The translations under genes and the position numbers were made by a program. Shown here in pieces: positions 19,722-27,317 of a stretch of DNA of 64,000 nucleotides (the first letter of the stretch is position 1; every line of letters starts with the position of its first letter). Source of the stretch: Zhengitettix transpicula. Taxonomy: Eukaryota > Arthropoda > Insecta > Orthoptera > Tetrigidae. Below the pieces are notes generated by a model that worked only from the letters and a program-made list of their open reading frames with translations, was not told the origin of the DNA and made no database searches. The DNA lies in the NCBI GenBank assembly GCA_037074705.1, contig JAYJMR010000014.1, positions 1 to 64,000 of the forward strand. Reading direction: 5' to 3'.

Positions 19722-20720
19722 GTGGCAAGTTTAACCAGAAATCAATATTACAGTAATCAAGATTTACAGAATTTATTTTCAAGGCTGGGAATAAAAGCGG
19801 AAGAAGTAATAAGCCAGGAGTTTGATGATGTACTTAAGTTAGTTGAGCGGCGCTTTAGAAAAGCTTCATTAAAATGTCACCCTGATAAAGTAATAGGAGA
19901 GAAAGAAAAAAAAGTAGCTGAAGAAAAGTTTAAAAAACTTAGTGCAGATAAAGATAAGCTAGAGCAATATCTTAATGCTTTAAAAGCAGGAAGAACTCCT
20001 GGCATATCTAAACCATTACAGCAAGAAGAACAAAGAAAAACTAATGAGATTCTATCACGTAGAAGCGAAGCTATAAATAGAGCACTTTTATTTTTTATAT
20101 TAGCAAATGTGGTACTTGGTCCGTCGCCTCAAGTCAAATATTGCTTATCGCAACTTGCTAACAGTGGCAAAGTGCAAAATATTGCTTATAAATTTTATGC
20201 ATTCAGCATCGGAGTTTGGCCATGGTTATTTATTATATCCTTTTGTAGTATTATCTATGCAGCAAGTAAACAAAGAGGCTCACAAGAAGAAAATCTAGAT
20301 AGGTTAAATAGAAGATACAATCTACTTATTGCTGCTGATAATTATGTGATATGTATAGCAGCAGCGTTTGCTGTGTGCAGTTTAGTATCGGAAATTGCAC
20401 AAAATGGCTGGCCTGTTCAATATGGAATGGTGCTTATGGCTAATTTAATATTAGATTTATTACTTATTGCTTTACTGAGAACTTTTATAAAAGCTTTTGA
20501 ACTATATAGTGAACACTTCATCCAGCATTTATACGAAGAAGATGCAGAATTTAGCTACAAGGAAAAATTTGCATGGTATGATTACAAATTAGTACTTATG
20601 CCGCTCGTTCTTCCTATTGTTAAAATGTATTTTGAAGATTTGATTCAAGAAAAACCACAACAGCATACTACTGATCCTAAAGTTACACCTTTAAATATAG
20701 GTGTAGGAACAAGAGCATAA
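19722..20720 (+). CDS. J-domain protein with C-terminal membrane segments
   Basis: The 332-residue protein begins (GTG start at 19722) with a J-domain-like region containing the DnaK-activating HPD motif (KCHPDKV, about residues 55-61) inside FRKASLKCHPDK. About four hydrophobic segments follow between residues 120 and 300 (for example ALLFFILANVVLG and WPWLFIISFCSIIYAA). It lacks the Gly/Phe and zinc regions of DnaJ, so it is a type III co-chaperone tethered to a membrane. A diverged relative lies on the minus strand at 51327-52248. The role is unknown; recruiting DnaK to the envelope is inference. Confidence 0.8.
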   Translation: MASLTRNQYYSNQDLQNLFSRLGIKAEEVISQEFDDVLKLVERRFRKASLKCHPDKVIGEKEKKVAEEKFKKLSADKDKLEQYLNALKAGRTPGISKPLQQEEQRKTNEILSRRSEAINRALLFFILANVVLGPSPQVKYCLSQLANSGKVQNIAYKFYAFSIGVWPWLFIISFCSIIYAASKQRGSQEENLDRLNRRYNLLIAADNYVICIAAAFAVCSLVSEIAQNGWPVQYGMVLMANLILDLLLIALLRTFIKAFELYSEHFIQHLYEEDAEFSYKEKFAWYDYKLVLMPLVLPIVKMYFEDLIQEKPQQHTTDPKVTPLNIGVGTRA

Positions 20721-20778
20721 AAAGGTCTTTGCTTCAACTATAGTTTTTGCTACACTTTGAGTAAATTTGAAGATATTA

Positions 20779-21669
20779 ATGAGTGAAGAAGTAAAACAAA
20801 TCCTAAGTTACTACGAAAGTGAAAACCCTGGAGTAAAAGCGAATCTTACTCGCATTCTTATGCATGGGAAACTTGGTGGAACTGGCAAGTTAGTAATTCT
20901 CCCTGTAGATCAAGGATTTGAGCATGGACCAATAAAAAGCTTTGAAGTGAACCCTGATGCTTACGATCCACATTATCATTTTCAACTTGCAGTTGATTCA
21001 GGAGTAAGTGCATATGCTGCTCCGCTTGGTATGATCGAAGCTGGTGCTTCAACTTATGCTGGAATGCTACCACTTATTTTGAAGCTTAATAGCGCTAACT
21101 CTTTGCACTCAAAAAGCTTAACTTCAGATCAAGCAATAACTTCCTCTGTAAAAGATGCTCTACGTTTGGGCTGCGTGGCTGTTGGGTTTACTATATATCC
21201 TGGTTCTGCTAAGTGTTTTGATATGATGGAAGAAGCTCGCAAAATTATAGCTGAGGCTAAATCTTGTGGCCTTGCTGTAGTGCTATGGTCTTATCCACGT
21301 GGTGAAGGGATTTCAAAAGAAGGTGAAACAGCAGTTGATGTCATTGCTTATGCTGCGCATATAGCGGCTTTGCTTGGTGCCAACATAATAAAAGTAAAAC
21401 TTCCAACTAACCACTTGGAAAAAGAAAAAATAGAAAATATTGAATCATTATTCAAAAGAATTAAATATATTAAAAAGTCTTGCTTTGCAGGAAAAAGAAT
21501 AGTGGTTTTTTCTGGTGGTGAATCAAAGTCAGTGGATGATATATACAATGAGGCAAAAGAAATTAAGCAAGGTGGTGGTAATGGTTCAATTATCGGGCGC
21601 AACACTTTCCAAAGAAAAAAAGAGGATGCTTTATCTATGCTAAAAGATATAATTAATATCTACGCATAA
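20779..21669 (+). CDS. fbaB: class I fructose-bisphosphate aldolase (DhnA/FbaB type)
   Basis: The protein of about 296 residues cleaves or forms fructose-1,6-bisphosphate through a Schiff-base lysine. Family marks are LVILPVDQGFEHGP near the N-terminus, LWSYPRGEG in the middle, IIKVKLPTN (Schiff-base lysine region) and VVFSGGESKS with a final GGNGSIIGRNTFQR phosphate-binding segment. I chose the ATG at 20779 (MSEEVKQIL); an in-frame TTG 12 bp upstream is possible. With tpiA in the same window it fits the partial glycolysis/gluconeogenesis of Wolbachia. tRNA-Cys follows 6 bp after the stop. Confidence 0.93.
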   Translation: MSEEVKQILSYYESENPGVKANLTRILMHGKLGGTGKLVILPVDQGFEHGPIKSFEVNPDAYDPHYHFQLAVDSGVSAYAAPLGMIEAGASTYAGMLPLILKLNSANSLHSKSLTSDQAITSSVKDALRLGCVAVGFTIYPGSAKCFDMMEEARKIIAEAKSCGLAVVLWSYPRGEGISKEGETAVDVIAYAAHIAALLGANIIKVKLPTNHLEKEKIENIESLFKRIKYIKKSCFAGKRIVVFSGGESKSVDDIYNEAKEIKQGGGNGSIIGRNTFQRKKEDALSMLKDIINIYA

Positions 21670-21675
21670 AAAAAT

Positions 21676-21747
21676 GGCTGGGTGGCAGAATGGCTTATGC
21701 GGAGGACTGCAAATCCTTTTATACCGGTTCAATTCCGGTCCCGGCCT
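21676..21747 (+). tRNA. tRNA-Cys (GCA)
   Basis: A 72-nt cloverleaf: acceptor ggctggg pairs with cccggcc, the anticodon loop shows GCA in ggactgcaaatcc, the T-arm reads ccggttcaattccgg, and the discriminator is T at 21747, the Cys identity base. No CCA is encoded. Confidence 0.96.
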
Positions 21748-21854
21748 CTTACTCCAATTAGATCGTTTTTTCTTCTGAAATTTTAACAAGAAGTGTGGCT
21801 TTTAATGAAATATTTAAAAAAATAAGATACTATATTCAAAATATAAGCAGTAAA

Positions 21855-22652
21855 ATGCCAAAGAGACTAACGAAAGTTTTATTATTGATTGGTTTGCCCT
21901 TCTTGCTTACCAGTTGCACTTTTCACTATTTATTAAAGAGCTCATATACTCATCTTGCACCAGAAAAGTACCCTTCATCCAATAAACAGCCAGTTTACGT
22001 CGGTACAGCTTACAGTGCACAGACTATATATAATGCGTTATTTAATGACTTTCTGTTAATAGGTAAGTCATCATTCACAGCTAAACATGGGCGTGCTAGT
22101 CAATATATCAATTATGGAAGAGAAGTTGGAGCAGATGTGATAATTGTATCATTTCAAAATATGCAAAAGGATAAAGAGCATTTTAGCATCACAGAACAAC
22201 TATTATGGGATACAAGCTTAACAACATTTCATACAAGGACCATTGTAAACTTTGATCAGAACGTACTCTTTCTAAAAAAGGTAGGTGATGCAAAAGCTCC
22301 ATGGGAATATGTCAAAGGAGAGTTCGAGCTTTACGAAGAAAACGATACTGATCCATATCTAGGGAATTGGGTAGGGTATAGAATGTGCAAGATTGCAATA
22401 TACTCTTCAGAAGATGAATATTTAGGATTTGTAAATGAAGATGATTGTAAGGAAAAATCTGGAATAAATAAGATGCTTGCTTGGGAGAATGGGGATATAA
22501 GGTTGCGGATTAAAAAACAATCAAAACAGGGATTTTATTTAAATCGAAATAAGATTCCTATACTAATAAAATCTCAAATTAACAAATTTGGCTACCTAGA
22601 ATTACTAGATAAAAATACTGATCAAGTTGTAGTTTACCTTCAGAAAAATTAG
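21855..22652 (+). CDS. predicted lipoprotein of unknown function
   Basis: With a start at the ATG 21855 the protein has 265 residues and a lipoprotein signal (MPKRLTKVLLLIGLPFLLTSC) whose lipobox LLTSC puts the lipidated Cys at residue 21. An in-frame GTG at 21795 would add 20 residues and a long N-tail, which is less likely. The mature part has no motif I recognise. A recurring pattern (YVGTAYSAQTIYNAL, REVGADVIIVSF, WDTSLTTFHTRTIV) suggests a soluble alpha/beta domain exposed in the periplasm. It lies between tRNA-Cys and pyrD with no clear operon partner. It is probably a Wolbachia/Anaplasmataceae-level conserved protein. Confidence 0.7.
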   Translation: MPKRLTKVLLLIGLPFLLTSCTFHYLLKSSYTHLAPEKYPSSNKQPVYVGTAYSAQTIYNALFNDFLLIGKSSFTAKHGRASQYINYGREVGADVIIVSFQNMQKDKEHFSITEQLLWDTSLTTFHTRTIVNFDQNVLFLKKVGDAKAPWEYVKGEFELYEENDTDPYLGNWVGYRMCKIAIYSSEDEYLGFVNEDDCKEKSGINKMLAWENGDIRLRIKKQSKQGFYLNRNKIPILIKSQINKFGYLELLDKNTDQVVVYLQKN

Positions 22653-22773
22653 TTTTTACTACTTATAGAAATTATATACTTGCTATTTTGATAAACCTCA
22701 CTTTAATCAGCTTTCTACGTTATTCTTGTTGCATGGTAAAAAATAAACTAAAAATAAGCAAAGTGTTTTGCAA

Positions 22774-23799
22774 ATGATATTACGTAATTTATTGTTTTTA
22801 CTGCCGCCTGAAATTGCTCACTACTTGGTAATAACGGCGTTAAAAAAGATGCCCTGTAGGAAACATATAGAACTACCGAAATCTTTAAATGTAAACTTTT
22901 TTGGTAATAAAATTAGGAGTCCTGTAGGTCTTGCCGCAGGTTTTGATAAAAATGCGGAAGTTATAAAGCCCATGCTCTCATTTGGTTTTGGATTTATTGA
23001 GGCTGGTACTGTAACTAAATATCCCCAATATGGAAACAAAAAATCGAGAATTTTTCGGTTAATTAAAGATGAAGGAATAATTAATAGATTGGGATTCAAT
23101 AATAAAGGGGTGGACTATTTTCTTAAGCAGATAAGTGAAACTAAGCTTGATAATTGCATTTTTGGCATCAATATAGGAAAAAACAGCACATCAAAGGACC
23201 AAATCAGCGATTATGTTGACTTAATAAAGATAGTATATGGAAAGAGCAATTATATAGTACTGAACATCTCATCCCCAAATACACCTAACTTGCGTGATTT
23301 ACACAACAAACAAGAATTATCCAAGTTGTTGAAGTCTATTACTCTAACCAAAAAATCAATTGATAGCTCTGAATCGATACCGATAATATTAAAAATTTCT
23401 CCAGATATAGATCAGCAAACAAAAGAAAATATCGCTGAGCTTGTACTAGAATATAAAATTGACGGCTTAATAGTGAGCAACACTACGATAAGTCGAGATT
23501 CTTACTATAATGAGAGTGGTGGGTTGAGCGGCAGGCCATTATTTCAACTTTCAACCGAGTTATTGAGTGACATGTACAAGCTTACTAAAAGCAGAATTCT
23601 ATTGATAGGATGCGGAGGAATTTCAAGTGGTGTTGATGCATATGAAAAAATAAAGGCAGGAGCCTCTTTAGTACAACTGTACACTGCTCTTGTATACCAG
23701 GGGCATCAAGTTGTGAACAAAATCAACCTGGAACTTGCGGAATTGGTAAGAAGAGATGGATTTAGTAATGTTACTGAAGCAGTGGGTTGTATACATTAG
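22774..23799 (+). CDS. pyrD: dihydroorotate dehydrogenase (quinone), class 2
   Basis: The roughly 341-residue flavoenzyme oxidises dihydroorotate to orotate and passes electrons to ubiquinone, step four of pyrimidine synthesis. Key regions are VGLAAGFDKNAE (about residue 50), NISSPNTPNLRDLH with the catalytic Ser/Asn region, LIVSNTTISR, GGLSGRPL and IGCGGISSGVDAYEKIKAGAS for FMN phosphate binding. The N-terminal amphipathic helix (LLFLLPPEIAHYLVITALKKM) marks it as a membrane-associated class 2 enzyme. ATG 22774 is preferred to an upstream TTG at 22768. Confidence 0.96.
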   Translation: MILRNLLFLLPPEIAHYLVITALKKMPCRKHIELPKSLNVNFFGNKIRSPVGLAAGFDKNAEVIKPMLSFGFGFIEAGTVTKYPQYGNKKSRIFRLIKDEGIINRLGFNNKGVDYFLKQISETKLDNCIFGINIGKNSTSKDQISDYVDLIKIVYGKSNYIVLNISSPNTPNLRDLHNKQELSKLLKSITLTKKSIDSSESIPIILKISPDIDQQTKENIAELVLEYKIDGLIVSNTTISRDSYYNESGGLSGRPLFQLSTELLSDMYKLTKSRILLIGCGGISSGVDAYEKIKAGASLVQLYTALVYQGHQVVNKINLELAELVRRDGFSNVTEAVGCIH

Positions 23800-23890
23800 A
23801 CTGTACATTTTGGAAGTTATGGATATTGTCTTAGTGAAATAGAGCTAACTTTTTAGTGTAGAGGTATGATAGAGAGTGCTTTTCTATTGA

Positions 23891-24592
23891 ATGATTAGTA
23901 TGAGAGTTTTGAACGATACAATATCTAAAGTTATTAATTATAAATTTACAGATTATGCAATATTAGAAGAGGCATTAACCCACCCAAGCGTAAATAAGAG
24001 AAATAGCGAAGACCAGGTTGTAAGCTACGAAAGGCTAGAGTTTTTGGGCGATAGTGTTTTGAATATGGTTGTATCTGTTATGCTGTTTAAAATGTTTCCT
24101 GAAGAAAAAGAAGGAGCATTGGCAAAAAGAAAAACGGATTTAGTTTGTGGCAGTACCATTGCTAATGTTGCTAAAGAAATAGAGTTAGGTAACTTTATTA
24201 TCATGAATAATAGTGAACGTTGTAACGGAGGAAAATGTAACTTAAAAAATTTAGAAAATTCGCTTGAAGCACTAATAGGTGCAATTTATATTGACGGCGG
24301 ACTTGAGAGTGTTGAGAAATTTATTATCCGACATTGGGAAAAGCTAGCTAAGGACATCCTCGATCCTCCTCAAGATCCTAAAACTTCACTGCAAGAATGG
24401 ACTCAGAGAAATAAATTACCTTTACCAAAGTATGAGCTTGTAAAACAAACTGGACCAGCACACAATCCTGAATTTACTATATCAGTTTGCATAGAGAGTT
24501 ATGACAAAGTTTCTGCATGCGCTCCTAGTAAGAAAATTGCTGAACAAAAAGCTGCTGAGTTGATGCTAGAAAAAATTAAAAAAACAACTTAG
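23891..24592 (+). CDS. rnc: ribonuclease III
   Basis: The 233-residue endonuclease cuts double-stranded RNA, including rRNA precursors. The signature ERLEFLGDSVL is at residues 47-57 with the catalytic carboxylates, and the second acidic cluster LEALIGAIYIDGG is at about 127-139. A C-terminal dsRNA-binding domain (from about residue 160, DPKTSLQEWTQ to KIAEQKAAELML) completes it. ATG 23891 or 23900 could be the start. It converges with the SCO1-like gene across a shared hairpin. Confidence 0.96.
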   Translation: MISMRVLNDTISKVINYKFTDYAILEEALTHPSVNKRNSEDQVVSYERLEFLGDSVLNMVVSVMLFKMFPEEKEGALAKRKTDLVCGSTIANVAKEIELGNFIIMNNSERCNGGKCNLKNLENSLEALIGAIYIDGGLESVEKFIIRHWEKLAKDILDPPQDPKTSLQEWTQRNKLPLPKYELVKQTGPAHNPEFTISVCIESYDKVSACAPSKKIAEQKAAELMLEKIKKTT

Positions 24593-24625
24593 TTTAATCA
24601 AAATAGCCGTTAGCATAAATTTAAA

Positions 24626-24663
24626 GTAAGCTAAGCTCTTTAGTTTAGCTTACATATTTTTTT
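24626..24663. terminator. hairpin terminator between convergent rnc and SCO1-like gene
   Basis: gtaagctaa at 24626-24634 pairs perfectly with ttagcttac at 24645-24653, with a 10-nt loop, followed on the plus strand by an AT stretch with seven T (24657-24663). The right arm overlaps the stop codon of the minus-strand gene. It probably serves rnc. Confidence 0.65.
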
Positions 24664-25244
24664 ATCTCAGCCAGAATCTTATCAGATTGACTTTCATCTG
24701 AATTTAAATCAGCTACAAAGTGTGTGACATATTTTCCTTCAGGGCTAATAAGGTATATCATTGAAGAATGGTTAATTTCCTCTTCTCCATCTACTTTACT
24801 TGCATATACTTTATACTTTGTAACTACTTCATCTATTTTTTGTCTTTCACCAGTTAGCATTTGTATTCTATGGTCAAATTGCTGATGAAATTCTTTAAGC
24901 CTTTCTGTGTTATCGCGCTCAGGATCAACTGTGATAAAAAATGTTTGTAGCTTATTGTCAGTTTTCTTATCTAACTTTGCAAGTGTTTCTGAAATTATTC
25001 CGAGATTCATAGGGCAAATTCTTTTGCATGAGGAAAATCCGAAAAAAATCATCATATACTTATTTTTAAAATCACTACTGCGTACTATTTGTCCGTCTTG
25101 ATTGATCAAAGAAAAATCTCCACCTACCTTAATTTCTGTATTTTGTGAAACAAATATGCCTTGCTTGGTAAAATAACAATAACCTAAGAAGATAGCTGCT
25201 ACTGTTATTAGCAAACTAGACAATAACCTTATAAACTTTATCAT
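24645..25244 (-). CDS. SCO1/SenC family copper chaperone
   Basis: The 199-residue protein has an N-terminal membrane anchor (residues 5-24) and a periplasmic thioredoxin fold. The copper-binding Cys pair sits in SSCKRICPMNLG (C73 and C77), and the distal His lies in NHSSMIYLISPEG. SCO proteins deliver copper to the CuA site of cytochrome c oxidase subunit II. It is the last gene of a minus-strand group behind Tim44-like and dnaQ genes, with a 35-bp gap to dnaQ. No cytochrome oxidase genes are in the window. Confidence 0.94.
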   Translation of the reverse strand: MIKFIRLLSSLLITVAAIFLGYCYFTKQGIFVSQNTEIKVGGDFSLINQDGQIVRSSDFKNKYMMIFFGFSSCKRICPMNLGIISETLAKLDKKTDNKLQTFFITVDPERDNTERLKEFHQQFDHRIQMLTGERQKIDEVVTKYKVYASKVDGEEEINHSSMIYLISPEGKYVTHFVADLNSDESQSDKILAEIKKYVS

Positions 25245-25279
25245 TCAAGAGTTTCCAATAAAGTTAAATCATATATTGA

Positions 25280-25984
25280 TTAGTTGATTGATTCAATATA
25301 TTCCTTCCAAAGTGGGTTGTTAATTTTATCTAACAATTTCTTATGCTCATCAATTTCTTTACTACTTGGTGAATGTTCTCTGCGAGCTAAATTACGCGCT
25401 TTATGTTGAATAAACGTAGAGTTATTGTCCTGAGCACATTCATTATTAAATAAAAAGGTTTGCAATCCTCCTGTAAGCTCAACATAGACCTTTGCAAGCA
25501 ATTGAGCATCAACTAATGCTCCATGCAATTCTCTACCTTCCAACGATATATCAAAACGTTTACATAATGCATTTAAGGAAGCAGGTGATCCTACAAACTT
25601 TTTTCTTGCAAGTGGTAATGTATCTAGCACTCTATCTGAGGAAATTAACCCAGCATTTAACTTGCCTAACTCCATATTAAGGAACTTAACATCGAATTCA
25701 GCATTATGAATCACCAAAATGTCATTGGATATGAAGTCAAGAAATTCAAGTGCAACATCTGAGAATAGTGGTTTATCTTCCAAAAATTCCTCACTAATAC
25801 CATGAATCTTAAATGAGTGGTAAGGTATATCTCTTTCTGGATTGAGATATCGATGAAATGTTTTACCTGTTGGAATACGATTAATTAGTTCTACACATCC
25901 TATCTCAATAATTCGATGGCCAGATTTAGTATCAAGACCTGTAGTTTCAGTATCAAGTACTATTTCTCGTAGCCTACTTTCCAT
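25280..25984 (-). CDS. dnaQ: DNA polymerase III epsilon subunit (3'-5' exonuclease)
   Basis: The 234-residue protein is the proofreading subunit of the replicative polymerase. Exo I LDTETTGLD (residues 10-18), Exo II IHNAEFDVKFLN and Exo III with the catalytic His in ELHGALVDAQLLA are all present, so it belongs to the DEDDh exonucleases. The C-terminal region, which binds the alpha subunit, is short and charged. Its start codon overlaps the stop of the upstream Tim44-like gene by one base (TGATG), which suggests translational coupling. Confidence 0.95.
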   Translation of the reverse strand: MESRLREIVLDTETTGLDTKSGHRIIEIGCVELINRIPTGKTFHRYLNPERDIPYHSFKIHGISEEFLEDKPLFSDVALEFLDFISNDILVIHNAEFDVKFLNMELGKLNAGLISSDRVLDTLPLARKKFVGSPASLNALCKRFDISLEGRELHGALVDAQLLAKVYVELTGGLQTFLFNNECAQDNNSTFIQHKARNLARREHSPSSKEIDEHKKLLDKINNPLWKEYIESIN

Positions 25985-26643
25985 CAGTTGTCATTTGTTG
26001 TTAAATTTTTATCAGTACTTGCCTTCTTATAGTTAATAGAAACAAGTAACCAAGTTAGATCTGATGAATTAATATTTTTTTTGAATTGCCATACATCTTC
26101 AACTTTGTTAATAGTAGACATGCTACCTGATGTGATGTTTCCTTCGTTATTCTTAACGAAGTTAATTTGCTCTGAAAGGAAATATACTGCAATAAATATT
26201 ACGTTTTTTACTAACTTTATTTCTAAGATCTTTTGTGAAACGATAGAAACAATTATGGACTCATGTGTCTCTTTACGATGTTTAATCTTATCCACAAAAC
26301 TGTTATATAAGTCTTTGTCCAGAAGGGATTTTAATTGAGGTAAATTTCCTTGGTTAAAATATTTTATTATTAATTCAAAAGCTATGCTTGAACCTTCTAT
26401 AAAATTGGAAATAGAAAACTCTTTGTTTTTTTGTAATATTTGTTCATAAGTAGCTTCTATTGAACTTTTGTCGTTGCTATAAATATAATCTTCGATATTT
26501 TCTACCACATCTTCTTTACTTTGACTTACATCCAATACACCTGTTAGCTTTTTTAGGTTGAGACTGGCTGATCTTCCTAAAGAACTATATAAGCGTGAAA
26601 AAATAAACGCCGCTAGTAAAGCATATATTACAAGCTCTATCAT
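25984..26643 (-). CDS. Tim44-like domain protein
   Basis: The 219-residue protein has an N-terminal hydrophobic helix (residues 1-18, IELVIYALLAAFIFSRLYSSLG), a polar linker and a Tim44-like fold (about residues 75-210) with the core LKSLLDKDLYNSFVDKI and a Trp-rich end EDVWQFKKNINSSDLTWLLVSI. Alphaproteobacterial homologues (TimA) lie at the inner membrane and resemble the mitochondrial import-motor scaffold. It overlaps dnaQ by one base. secB is divergent 165 bp away, an arrangement common in this group. Confidence 0.88.
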   Translation of the reverse strand: MIELVIYALLAAFIFSRLYSSLGRSASLNLKKLTGVLDVSQSKEDVVENIEDYIYSNDKSSIEATYEQILQKNKEFSISNFIEGSSIAFELIIKYFNQGNLPQLKSLLDKDLYNSFVDKIKHRKETHESIIVSIVSQKILEIKLVKNVIFIAVYFLSEQINFVKNNEGNITSGSMSTINKVEDVWQFKKNINSSDLTWLLVSINYKKASTDKNLTTNDN

Positions 26644-26807
26644 GGTAACTTAACTCCTTGATATATAAAGTATCTAAATATTATTAATTATTGATAAAAA
26701 TATGTTTTTCATATTAACCTATAGTTAGGTTTACTATTCATTTGTAAATGAATATATTATATAAGAAAGTATTAAAAATCTCAACTTAATTAAAGGAGAC
26801 GTAAGAA

Positions 26808-27311
26808 ATGTCACAACACAAAATGAAAATTCATGGTCAGTATGTCAAAGATTTTTCGTTTGAGAATCCAAATTCGCCATTCCTTCCTTCTAGTAAAGCT
26901 CCTGATATTAATGTAATGGTTAATATTAATTCAGCAAAATTAGAGGGAACAGAAAATAAAAAAGGAATAAGTGAAGAAAAGCCTTTTCATGAAATTACTT
27001 TGCATATAGAAGCCAAAGCAACGGTAAAAGATGAAGATGTAAAAGATGATATAGCTTTCATTTGCGAGGTAAAGTATTGCGGTATTTTTTCAATAGAAAA
27101 CTTTACAGAGCTAAGTGAAGAAGAGGTGAGACAAGCTTTATTTATTGGTGGACCTACTTTTCTTTTCCCTTTTGCAAGAGAAATAATTGCAAGAACTACA
27201 AGTAGTGGTGGGTTTCCTCCACTTATGCTAGATCCTATAGATTTTGAAACTATGTATCAGCAGCAAAGTCAACAACAAAAAAGTAGCGCTAGTAATTCCA
27301 ATTTTAACTAA
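26808..27311 (+). CDS. secB: protein-export chaperone SecB
   Basis: The 167-residue cytoplasmic tetrameric chaperone keeps preproteins unfolded for SecA. Features are the N-terminal YVKDFSFENPNSPF, the IEAKATVKDE strand, the acidic SecA-docking patch (ELSEEEVRQ), and the conserved PTFLFPFAREIIARTTSSGGFPPLMLDPIDFETMY. A Gln/Ser-rich tail ends the protein. A strong ribosome site (aaaggagacg) precedes the ATG. acnA starts 7 bp after the stop. Confidence 0.97.
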   Translation: MSQHKMKIHGQYVKDFSFENPNSPFLPSSKAPDINVMVNINSAKLEGTENKKGISEEKPFHEITLHIEAKATVKDEDVKDDIAFICEVKYCGIFSIENFTELSEEEVRQALFIGGPTFLFPFAREIIARTTSSGGFPPLMLDPIDFETMYQQQSQQQKSSASNSNFN

Positions 27312-27317
27312 TACAGG